Shown piece by piece: positions 27,201 through 39,500 of a DNA stretch of 64,000 nucleotides; the stretch's first letter is position 1, and every line of letters begins with the position of its first letter. The DNA lies in contig JAPYMA010000179.1 in assembly GCA_035041965.1 (NCBI GenBank), positions 62,001 to 126,000 of the forward strand. Direction: 5' to 3'. The notes below the pieces were generated by a model. It did no database searches. It was not told where the DNA came from and saw nothing but the letters and a program-made list of their open reading frames with translations. The DNA is from Anisakis pegreffii. Lineage: Eukaryota; Nematoda; Chromadorea; Rhabditida; Anisakidae. A program made the translations under genes and the position numbers.

Positions 27201-27566
27201 GAAATGGCAATTAATTCAACATCTCAATAAGTTGTTACACACACACTGAGGAGAGCTCTATGAATTATAAGTTCCCTCACGAATATATAAACGAAATATA
27301 TCGTAAAAGTGAGAATAGGACATGCAACTTCATCTCAGCACGAAATCCGTTACGATTTCAATCGAGCAAGTCCCACTTACCATGTGGACATTTGCGTGCC
27401 GTACACATTGTTGCTAAGCTGCGGAACGGAACCGGAAGATGGCATTCCAGACGGTACAAAAGTACCGGTTAGAATCGGTTGAGATTGCGCCATCGTTGCT
27501 TGATGATACATTGCCGACTGAGGCAATGGAGCCGCACTCGTGGACGCAATACACGGGAGGCATTCA
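24260..27566 (-). CDS. Coactivator exons 13-18: Gln/Ser/Asn-rich C-terminal region
   Basis: Exons 27566-27381, 26560-26329, 25914-25672, 25496-25381 and 25258-24736 join in phases 2, 0, 0 and 2. The products are typical activation-domain sequence: Gln-Pro-Ser repeats including a run of five or more Gln, PLKRKPVSAM (possible NLS), and a conserved-looking RGAGAEMIRMDIRQHS patch. The last step is uncertain. Either the 25258 exon runs to its own stop at 24688, or a GTCAGC donor at 24736 joins an exon at 24313-24260 ending RMLVQKLLS. Q-rich tails are usual in p160 proteins. Linkage to the 33-kb exons rests on phase and character only, so this block could be a separate gene. Confidence 0.5.
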
Positions 27567-30500
27567 CTGAAAACGGTGAATTATAGGTTTCATCTGAGGG
27601 ATATTATTCTGATTGGAGAATCTCGATGGATTTGAATTGAACACGAGTGTCAGTTCATTCATCATTCTTTACTATAAAATATCACTGTTGTGATTTCTCA
27701 GTTCGTCACTAAATAATTGCAACTCAGTCTGATTCTACAGTTGTTTTGAGTTAATCAGACAATTCAATTTCATTTCATTCTGCAAGCATGATATCCATCA
27801 TCATTGTTGCAATTAACAGCTGAACTTTTCTTGTGCTCAGTATAGTTATAGTTGTTGTTTACGTCTTCATTGTTGATGCATTTCTCGAGATGAACGGTTC
27901 AGCATCTCGAGATATGCAAAAGCCTGCATCATAGAAGGGCATACAATTGTTATGTCTGCCATAGGTGGATAAAGCTGACTAGAAAGAGACGGAGCTTGTC
28001 TAGAGCTATAAGCGAGCTTGTTACAGATATGATAAGGAAAGTATATGAGGCAGGAGGTTATAAGTGAGATTATTTGATATCGATATTATACGAGGTTTTC
28101 ATATGGATGGCAGTGGTTCGTTTCAATGACAGCGAGTGAGTGAAGCGAATGCTTTTCATTCGTTTGCTAGCTGCCTTTAGCAATCCATAAGATCTGGAAT
28201 GTGCACATTTGGTTACGTACTATCGCGCACACATGAACACACCCACATTCACGTTTCTATCGAGCAGCTCGGATCTTCAGTATATACATACAGCATAAAT
28301 AAGGTTTATCTGGGTCTCCAGCATATACATAGCACATATATAAGGTTCCATATATGCATACAGCATAGATAAGGTGTTTATCATCGGCTCTACGCATGTG
28401 CTCTAGGCTTTGTGTGACTCTTCTACGCGTGATACACACTCATCCATTTACACAACATATCTGATTGATCTGATGATGCTCATTGCCTCCTGAGCAGCAT
28501 TAAAATTATAACTAAACGATATTGCAATCAATCAGCACTGAGAGCAAATCCACTGTTAGTCAACGAGAATCGATGAAATATCATCCAAAATAAGCGCTAT
28601 GCGCAAATGAGATTTGACATCCTCTTGCAAAGCTTTCTTTCTCTGTTCTTCCACACATCTGCAGCCTTCTGCGGTCGGTACGCAACCAGACCAGCAGTCA
28701 TCTGCACACTACTAAGTCTCTGAGACAAGCCAAAGCAAATCCACTGCATCGTTCATTATTGCCTTAAGCCAAACGCGCTCTAGCACTCCACCACTCCCTT
28801 TTATTCACCATATTTCAGTCGAGTGAAGCAGCCACACGTCTCTAGTCACTCCTCTTTTTAAACATCGTATTGACTGGAGCAGCAAAAAAATGGAAAAGTA
28901 GTATTCACTATATTATTCAGTCAGTTTCTAGGTTTATCAGGTTTACGAGCTTGGCAGCAATGCTAATATTCCCTTCGAACTAGTATATTTGATTCAATTA
29001 TTCAAATATTATTAAGAAAGATGTTGTTGATATGGTGATGACCACAATGAGTTACAGCGATGGATTATAGTTGGACTGGTGCTTGAGTTCATAGCTGGGT
29101 TGAGATAAGCATTGAAAATGGATGATTTAGATAGTGTTCGACGGGGGACGGTGTCGCCGTCGAGTTCCTCGATGGGGCCTCCGTTCCTCGACAATTTCTC
29201 TCGCCACTCTCGTCCATTTAGATTTTCGACGGATCCCCCTCGGCCAAAACTTTGCTCCCCAAACAACACTAGGTTCAATCATACCGAGCTGAGGTATCCA
29301 TCCATCCATAAAACAGAGAAATGGTTCTTCTCTGTGCGTGTCAGCCGTTAGTCTAATCTCGAATGAAATCCATCGCCATACATCCATCATGTTGATTATT
29401 GCCAATTATATTGGAGTCGTCAATGTATTATTCAAAATCAACTAGCACCAGCACCCTATTCGCCTCTGAACGCACTGTTCCAATCCCATAATAACCATAC
29501 TATTTGGACGGAAGACAATCTCCTCCTCTTCCCTTAGCCACCTCATCAAGGAATAAGCTTTCGTTTCTAGCAAACATAACTCGCTTATTTTAAAAATTCG
29601 TTCGTAAACATTCATTTCTGTCATTTCCTTCTACGAGTACGCTCTATTCATATGTTTATCCTCATTTCTTAAGAATCTTAGGAATTTTAAGAAGTATTGT
29701 CTGAGCCGTGTTCGAAGAACTAAATCAAATGACGTATATCTTATATAAGGATTTTTTATTCCTTGTACCTATTCGGAAAGATTCCTCGTTTATATAGGCC
29801 TAAATGGATGAACAGAAAGCACAACTTTTCTTTTCTTCATCGCTCATTTTTGCTTATTTTATCGAACTTCAATTCGATATTCAATGTAAAATGTCCACTC
29901 TCCTGCTGAATGCTTCTCATTCGCGTATTCGTCTGTTCATTTATTCATTCACTAAAACATAAGGGTGCAGTCACGCTTCTAGGACATATACACATCCATC
30001 CATCAACGAATTGCTATCGTGTCTTTTGGATCGGTCACCCTAGCAACACGTCGCATCGGTAACGCTCATAATTAAGAAAATGACAACGACAAATCTATTG
30101 CGACAGCTGAGAAACGATTTCATATCTACCGAATATCACCAGACGTTTCAGTCATTTTTTATTAGTATTCGTAATTCTCAAGAGCGTCAATTCCATTAGT
30201 GACATAATACTCGCCATATCAGAAAAGTTCTATATTCAATTGACTCTTCCAATTATTACAACCGCTCACATCCAAATATAACCAATTATAAATTATTCCA
30301 ATAGCTGACCTCCGCCGGACGAAAACAAAAAATCATCACTGTTCACGGCACATTCGTTAATCTTGTTCAAAAAATATCTTCTGTTCTTAGTTCTAATCAA
30401 AATTTGTTCAAATCTGAATATTTCATTAACAAAACGATCATTTATTCCCAAATACTTGATCCATTTCATTTGAAGCCTAATATTAATCTGATAATGTACC

Positions 30501-33500
30501 AATTCAGCGGTTTCCATCTGTGTTGTTGCAAACCTAATCAGGCTGTGCAAATCCTTTCGCGATTACTATGAGATCAGATTACTATGAGTGAAACATGACA
30601 AGACACAACCAAATGCGAAATTACGAGTCAACCGAAGACTGCGATTTGTGTTTGTTTGTCTGAAATGGAATCGATTCTTTCAAATTCATCAATTCCGTTG
30701 AATTGCTTAGCGTTTTCGGCTGTCTTCTCACATCAGTTGCCTTCTCCTTCAATTCGGCACTCATCGTCGCGATCGTTGTAACAACGCATGCGTCATAAGT
30801 AGTATTGACAAAACTGAATGTGCATGAGGCTGAATATCACTCAGAACTAGTAAATACACCAGGAAACAAATGTGATATACTACGGAAGACAGGATATTCA
30901 ACAGCAGTGAATGCGTTGTGTTTTAATAATCAATTGTTTGTTCCTTTATGACATGGAAATATCTATCATCCACGACGGATTGACCATTTATGGAATTCAA
31001 TAAGTAGTATTAAGCAAACGAGGACGTTCTGAACGAGTATTGTTGAGATGCTTTAAGTTAACATTATTAGGCGTATGAATTAGGATCCGAGAAAATATAG
31101 TGTTCATCGAAGAAAAAGTCAGTTAGGAACAGTACAGCAGCCAGTTGACTCAATAGGATAGCTAGATTCAGACTTAGACCGTGGAGTCAAGGAAAATGAC
31201 AACAATATTATTATTACTATTATTATTATTATTAATATTACACTTGCACAAGTACAACATGTGTATTTGTAATGAAATGATCGTATCTGGATGATCGTAA
31301 TGTGATCCGCAGATACATATCGATCGATGAAATCAATGCAGCAAATGCTCATAGCTAATCCGTGTTAAAGGTTTACTCGTATTCCGTAATGCTACGTTTT
31401 ATTGTCAATGCATCTTCTCGTGGAAACATGAAGAAAATTGAATTTACAGGCGGCGCTCGAAGCGTGTTTTGAACGAACGCAAATTGGGTGCTGTTATATG
31501 AAGAGAGCGATCAGAGTAGGCATCGTATTATAGAAGTTATTGATAATCTCATTAATAGTAACATCACAACCACAACACTCGAATAAAAATGGATCAAGTG
31601 CGTATTCAAGCTGAACAACTTCGCATCGAAGCCCAAGTGGTCCGAAAAAAGGTCTCCGAAGTGTCCAAAGAGTATGTTTCATCGTCATCATTGCTATTAC
31701 TATCGTTACTATTACATTTATATCAATTCGCAATATCGATATTATCATAACTATCAGTATTAAAGGGATTATCATTGAAACTATAAACACCTTTAATTCC
31801 TCAACAGCCATATACTAAAATATTGTCTGAGCTAGAAATTACTCTCAAAGAGATTTTATCTCAGAGCCTAGACTAATACCATTTGCACAGCTCCCACTTG
31901 GCCTATTACTTATATTGGGTTATTTGTTCTCTTGTGTTTTTTGTCTCATAACTACTGGAAAATGCAGCAGCATTTGTTCGTTTTTTTGGTCATTTAAACG
32001 ATAAAGCAATTTCAGTCTGATTGAATACTGTGAAAAGGAGAAAGCACACGATATGTTGGTGAGTGGACCACAAGACAACCACAATCCATTTCAAGAGAAG
32101 AAGTCGTGCACGATTCTTTAGACTCACGAGCACCTTCTTGAGCATGTTGTGAAAGCGTTCATCAAATGTACTCATCAATTTATTTATTTATTTGTTTGTT
32201 TCATTGTCACGAAACTGTAATGATCGTCTCTGTTTGATCTCAATTATTATATTTTTTATTTCTACAATTCATTTCACGAATGTTTCACATTTGTAACGTT
32301 CAAAAAATCATGCAAAGACGTCATTGATCAATGATACTGATACTTGATAAACGTAAGTGAACATTGCACTAACTATAGGTAACTCTTATTGCATAAGTTC
32401 ACTAAGAGTCTAGTATCTGTAATTTTGAACGGTAACGAACGGTGATTTCCGTTTGGGATTATTCGTGCCAATGTTTGGAATTCAGTCGAGACAGGATGAC
32501 AGGAGCAGAAACAGATTTCGAATAATATCATTGTCATTTATTTGCGCAAACAAATGTATCACTATGATACTTTGGGGAGTACCCGAATGTGTTTGGTTAC
32601 TATGAGGAGATTTCGGCTGGAGATCGTGAATTAATAGATTCTGTATACATGTAATTGAAGTAAATAAACAACAAATTGTCTGTTGTTATCATACGCGATT
32701 GATGTGCACGTAGCAGTAACACATTCGATACAAGAAGATCAGTTTAATCCAATGCGCAATGAATTCATTCATTCGTTTGCGTCTTAATGCAGTCATAGCA
32801 GAGATCAATCAGACTGGTCGATCAACTCCGAATCAGAAGACTCTCGATCATACAGAACACTCTGAAGATCAGTGCATAAAGAAACTTGAAACATCTAATC
32901 ACAAGAATGCCATTTCGTTACTTTAACATGAAAAGGTTGCAACGAAAGTTTCAGACTACTTAAGTATTCTCTATTTGCAGCAAGTAAAAACATGCTATCA
33001 GGAAACTGAAAGCCGTACGACTGAGCAGGAGACACGACACGACGAAATGAAAAACATCTGAAAATTATAAATAATAGATAAATCAATGGACATTAAACCA
33101 ACTTTTGCGATTCATCGGTGATGCTCGTTGACCACGACAGGTGATCAGGATAGGCGAACGACGGCTGCGTGTTATCCGACGATGAACGCATTATTGGGGC
33201 CGGATCGGGTATTGGCGAACACAACGATGACGATGAACTGCATCGAGTGGGCGTTTGCTCGGAGGTATGCGCTGATTGAAGAAGCGACTAAAAACCGACT
33301 TTAAATCGAGTGCAATTTTTGAGTACTTCCATTTGCATTTCATGAAGAAACCTCTCCATTGCAACTTCATGATCTCACATTCAGTCTGTCATCACAACCA
33401 GTCTTTTTTACTGGAATTGTTCTGTTCTATTCCTTGGTGCAATGCAGGAATAGAACAGCTTGACTGGAACAGAAACACCACTACCCTAACATTGCGATTT

Positions 33501-36500
33501 AACCGAAAATGGAACACGGTAAAATTTGAGCATAGATGACCATACAACTCGAAATATTCACATATATCGCACCACATCTAAAGGACTATTGATATCCTCA
33601 CAAGTAGAGTCTCTCCTATAATAACCACACCATCAAACCCCTTAAAAACTCTACGATGATCTTTGCCAAGCAGTAAAAATGCTCAGATTTATCATCTTTA
33701 ATTTGTCATTCGTGCCCACCATTTGTAGCAGTAACGTTTCAATTCTGTTTTTTTGGCCCAACTAATGCTCAAACCGGTTTCCACTTCTTGTACAAAGTAT
33801 CATAAGATCAGTTTTTAAGGCCATCAACCGAAACAACTGCGACAAAAATAGCAATGAAGGTGTTTTTTTTGAGCATTGGTTGGAAACCGCTATCGAAATA
33901 TCAATAAACTGTGTGTGATTCATTATTTGTTCGTTTTTTGGTTTATATCGTTGCTTTTATCATGAGATATGGAATTCGTTTTCTATCGATAAATGAATTC
34001 CCCCCAAAAAAACCATGCATCTGTAAACAACGAGAGTAATCGCGCTAACAGATCTTCAAGAGATACATTCCAATGTTTCTTTTTCTTTTCAAACAACAGA
34101 CAGAAGACGTTCATATGGTCTTGAGGGAATTTAACAACGAAAGTAGAAACGCCATCTCTGAGAAGAGTCTTTCGAACAGGCCATTAAAGGGATGGTAAAA
34201 GATAACTGTTCGACGAAATGATTCCAACCTTAAAAGAAAATAATCAGTGCGACTGCAAATGAAATCAGTTCAGTACCAAGATAACTGACAATAATATCAC
34301 GATATACCCACTGGATACAATCAAATTCGCAACTGCAACGTCACATATCGAAGGTGACTGACGTTCGAAATATCAAATTCGAACGTTTACAAAAGAGCAC
34401 TTCAAATAACTGGTGACGATACCTTCAGTAAGGCATCCTTGACCTTTGGCGGACCGTTTGTGGGGCATTGTGGCTGCATTGCGTTCTGGGTTTGAGGTGG
34501 CGCCGTGGCGTTCATCTGTGGACACCACTGTTGAACGTTCGACACGGTGCTGATCATTGACGATGGTTCCGGTGCGGAATTTTTACGCTTCTGATTGCTG
34601 CCACGTCCTCTCGAGTTCGGTTTCGGTTGTCGAGGTCGTCTGCAACACTCAACGGGTCATAACATCGCTAGCGAACAAGAAAACATGATCAATTGCAACG
34701 ATCTGCTAAGGTTGATTCAAGGAATCACATTGTACGATACTGCTACCTTATATCAAGGATATTGAATACCATAAACTATACTTAACGTCGTAATGGAGGC
34801 TAGTTCGATTTCATATGTTCTCCTGTGATGGGTCATGGCGCCTAAGTTAGTATTTCATGTTTCTGCGATATCCGCCAAATACGAATAAAGAGTTCCTCTA
34901 AAACTGCAGGCTGTTTCAAACCTACAGTATCCTAAACAGATCATCCAGTTACGTAACCATCCAGCAGCCAATCACGTGCGAGCATTGCTTGTATTATTGA
35001 ACCTCTGCGTAATCTCTCAATTCTTTCTGATTATTCCCACGTGTTTCGTTGAAACTCAGCGAATTCACCGAAGTTTCTAAGCGAAAATGACGAATATTCT
35101 GTTTTTTGGTTTTGTTTTGGCTTTGGGAAAGAGCACTGAACACGAGACATACCTTGGCTTCTTGACCTTTCCATTTTTGGTCAGCTCAACAGTGGGTGGT
35201 TGTGGTGGTGGTGGGGCAACTTCAGCTGATGCTAGGTATTGAGGTGGAGGATGAGGTGCCGCAGGAACACAAGATGTTATAGCGGTTTGCGGAGGAGGTA
35301 GACTACTTGAACATGGCACGTAGAACATCTGTAAATTCAATACGATTGCTGCATTGTGATGTTTCAATGCGGTTTATGTTTCATAGATATTTAACAGCTC
35401 GAGTTTGAGTACATTTGGATGGAATTACAGCAAATAAACGCTACGGTAAGAGACAATACGCAAGAAATGCTTTGCTCATGTAGCCTAATTTCCAGAAGAA
35501 AGAATCATTGGGAAAGAAACTTCATCAGTCAGGTAAGACTTATGTATCCTACCAACTACACTGATAAAACAATCGAGTCAAAGTGATAATGGGCGAAAAT
35601 TTTCTTAGATGAAAATATAGCAAATGAAAAGTGCCAAAATCGACGTTAAAATGTCGTTATCTTCTCCAATCTATAGCGTTGATGATGCCAAAGAAAGAAC
35701 CCCATCATTAGTTTCGGTGCATAGGCAGACAATCCACCCCCCCCCCCCTCAAAAGAAAAAATCACTAACGAAAAAACAAAACGAAACAAAACAAAACGCA
35801 AAGCGAGCAGTGTTAGCTAGTACTCACATATGGTGATGACAGACGGATAAAATATATTCGCGATGAACGAAGGATGATAAATGAAAGAATGCACGAATTG
35901 ATGAATGAATGGATTTACAGATGAGGGCAATGAGGAAGACAGTCTGTCTCCTTAAACAAAAACGCAAATTTGTAGTATTACTAAAAATAACATTTCAATT
36001 GCTCAATGCAATTTCAATTGTGCATGCAATGTACATACATACAAAAGAACGTAATGCATGTTTATACACACATCGAAAAATGTACATATGAATAATCAAT
36101 GGTGACAGATAGTTGGTAGGCACGATAAGGTGCGAGAATGTATCACCATCATTATCGCCTTCATCGAAACATCAACAGCAACCATTAACAACTACCACTT
36201 TGCTGTATCAGAGTGAGGGGACAACACAACCAACGATTCGTCGTTTCCAGATCGCTCAGATGACTCGCGAACATTCAGATGGCGTTTCAGCAAAAAATCC
36301 CACGACAACGATGACACTGACAATGAGAATTAGATGAATCCGCAACCTTTTGCTTTGGACATCAATGATGATCGTGTAGAAATTCATTGTGGAAAATATA
36401 TTTGATATGATGGATGAGGACATTTCAGCACTATGATTTGAAGAGAATTTCGTGGGAAGATGCTCAAAATAAATAATGAATTATGAGAAGTGTATAAAAA

Positions 36501-39500
36501 GTAATGCCAAATCACAGAAGAAGGAAAAACAGGAAGTTTCAAGAAAAAGACCGGCTTAGGAAAGAAAAATGAAAAAGGAGTGAAAAAACTGAATTGACAT
36601 TCGGTGTTTTTTCATAGTCTGCTTACAGACGCACTCTTGAACGAGGCGTCGATTGATAAGCGATCAGTGATTACATGAATGATCATGAGCATTGAAATAT
36701 CTTTCGAAATGCTGTGCACTTGCGATTTTTCAATAGAATTTAATAAGCAGCTCACAAAAGATCACGAAATTTTCCTCAACAATTGTTGAAACGTAGATGA
36801 ATGAACGAAAAAAAGAAGTGATCAATGAAATTCACAAACTTCTTGCAGTTACGATACAATTTCAAGAACGGAATGAAGAAAAATGAAGGAAAAACGACTC
36901 AAACAGCTGTCAAAAAATGAGTTTCTAAAGAAAAAACGCATCACAATCTAGGTTATAATCGCATTAGAATTACAGTTACTAGATGAAATCAACTCAGGCT
37001 GTGATGCACTCTTGTTCAACAGAAATTTTCCCGTCGAAAGTCTGCTTGCAGACGTCTTCTCTTTCAAACGAAAGTGAATTGAATGATACGCAAAGAATGG
37101 GTTGTTGCAAATTAGAAATCGCTCGAAAAAGTTGGCGATTTGCAGACAAAAGGCGTACAATTCCATCATATGGGTACGGAAATCGCTCACTCATACGGTG
37201 AGTAAGGAAGAAGTCTCGTTGGTTGGATTTATGACACAACCAGGTAGAATTCATGTGAAACAATGAAGAGACGATAGATTAGACAGGATTTGCAGATAAA
37301 GCGGATAGAGAGAGGGGAGAGGGAGGGTGGTGGTGGAGGTGAGGGATTTTACAAACAGATAAACTGTTGCAATCAAAGCATCAAAGCCTAGTGAGAATTG
37401 ATTATGAATTGGATTATTCATATAGAGTTTGTGCGGTACATGCATGATTGCGTTGGTTGGTTTGGTGGAGAAGAAGGCATGATGATCGTCGGGGCGTCGG
37501 AATGATTCATGAAATACACCTACATGAATGGGTAGATATGCGATAGACAGGTACGTCGTAGATGAGAGTTGAATACAGATAACTAAAACAGGTGTATGAT
37601 GAGATGGATAAGAAGGAGAACATTTCAATCGACGATGCTCAATTATTCAGTTGTTGTCGTTAGACACACAGACCGGACTGCTCGCTCGTACAACAAGAGA
37701 TTGATTCACACGGATTTATACGTAATAATGTTATGAAAATAATAAATAAAACTGGGCACGATACAGTGTTATTGCATGAAGATAGATGCATGCATGCAGC
37801 ACTGCCACAGCAAATTTATCCACTCAGTCATCCGTCCGACCATGCATCCATCAATCAGTTATATCATGAGCGCCGATGGTCATAACTGGTATTTATGTAT
37901 GTATTAGTGTATTTGTTTGTTAATAATAACGTTTGATTTAATAATAATATTGATCATAATATAAATAATATTAACAACATTAGTGACAATAATGATAACA
38001 ATGGTAATAATATTGATAATGATATAAGTAATAATCATAACAGTAGTAATAATGATAATAATAATAATAGTAATAGTAACAAACGAATAAATGCATGCTG
38101 TGATGCACGATCAGATGTGAGATTATCGTGTTGAGAGATATATCTAAGTATAGTTGATGATCTCTGTGAAACGATTTTAACAGATTTATTATAAGGATGA
38201 TAATAATGTTAAGTACTAATAGTAACAATATTAATAATAAGAGATGGATATGAAGTGAAGAGAGTGTAAAAGGGAACGAGTAAGATGACAGACTAAGAAT
38301 TGAATTGGATAGAAAAGAAAGGTGATCGAATAGGGGAGGGCGGGTGGTTACAAAACAAACAGGTAGTTGGAAAGGTGGGTGGTGGCTGATGCTGCTGCTG
38401 CATGATTTATGCATTCTTTGTAGAGCTGTTTGGCATCAAAATTTGCGATGGAGAAGATCGGGGGACCGGGGGGAGAGGTGATATTGAAGTTGAGACTGGG
38501 AATGGGAATCGAGTGAGGACGAAAACCTCATCGAGATCGACACTCTCGCAATACTTTCGAGAATCTTCGTTTCGATCAAAACACTGGCGCAGTTACCATA
38601 CGGTAACGCGGATTACTTCAAGCATCATGTCGTCAGGCAATCGCCACCAGCTAAATCAAAATCGTTAGATCAACCAGCAACTTGATCGTTTCGATCAACG
38701 GATCAATGATCGATCACGTACACAATGCTGATCGCTGAGATCAGAGCAGATCGTTGTCATTCACTCATTGAATTGCTGTTGATCAGTGACGGTGGTGTTT
38801 CATCGGATCAATAGATGACTGTTGATGCACTGATCGATTGTTGAGAGGATTAGCCTAGCAAAGAAGATGAAGACGATTATAGACATCAAGTATTAGGCAC
38901 GGCAATAGTCATAAACTTAAGATCAATAAAAAGCGACGTACATATCCGAATGCTCAAAACGTCGTCAAGCAGTAGCAATACACCGACTGGTAGTAATACT
39001 AACAGCTTGACCGTAAACCTAAAGAAGTAACTCCTGAACGGCCAGCAGCACACCATCATGCCATGATCATGATCACTACAATCGATCAGTGAACGTGGAC
39101 CAATTAATCAATGGAACACATCATCAGTGGGTTCACACATAAATCTAAACCCAACTCCCGACATTAAACCCTAGCAATATTTCATTTCACACATTTATTA
39201 TCAATTGGTAATTAACAGTTGAGGCAACAGGTTGCACATACGTAAAAGACTGCAAAGAAACATAACAGATTGCCTAAATGGTAATTAACTGAATCACTGT
39301 TGGTCACACGATGATTCCACGACTGATTGCATTAGGGAAAAATCAATCACGCAGACTGTTTCCGCAGAAGAACGGAAACAAAATTTAAGCTTAAGCAGCA
39401 ATTCACCACCAAACATTCAATCAATACAACATTAGCGATGGTGATCAATTTGTTATCGCTAATATTGGCCGTTTGATTTGTTCACATAGCCACGCACTCA

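Noticed and set aside
37980..38414. 144-codon minus-strand frame rich in Tyr and His
   Set aside because: It is produced by the AAT/GAT triplet array and by low-complexity purine-rich DNA.
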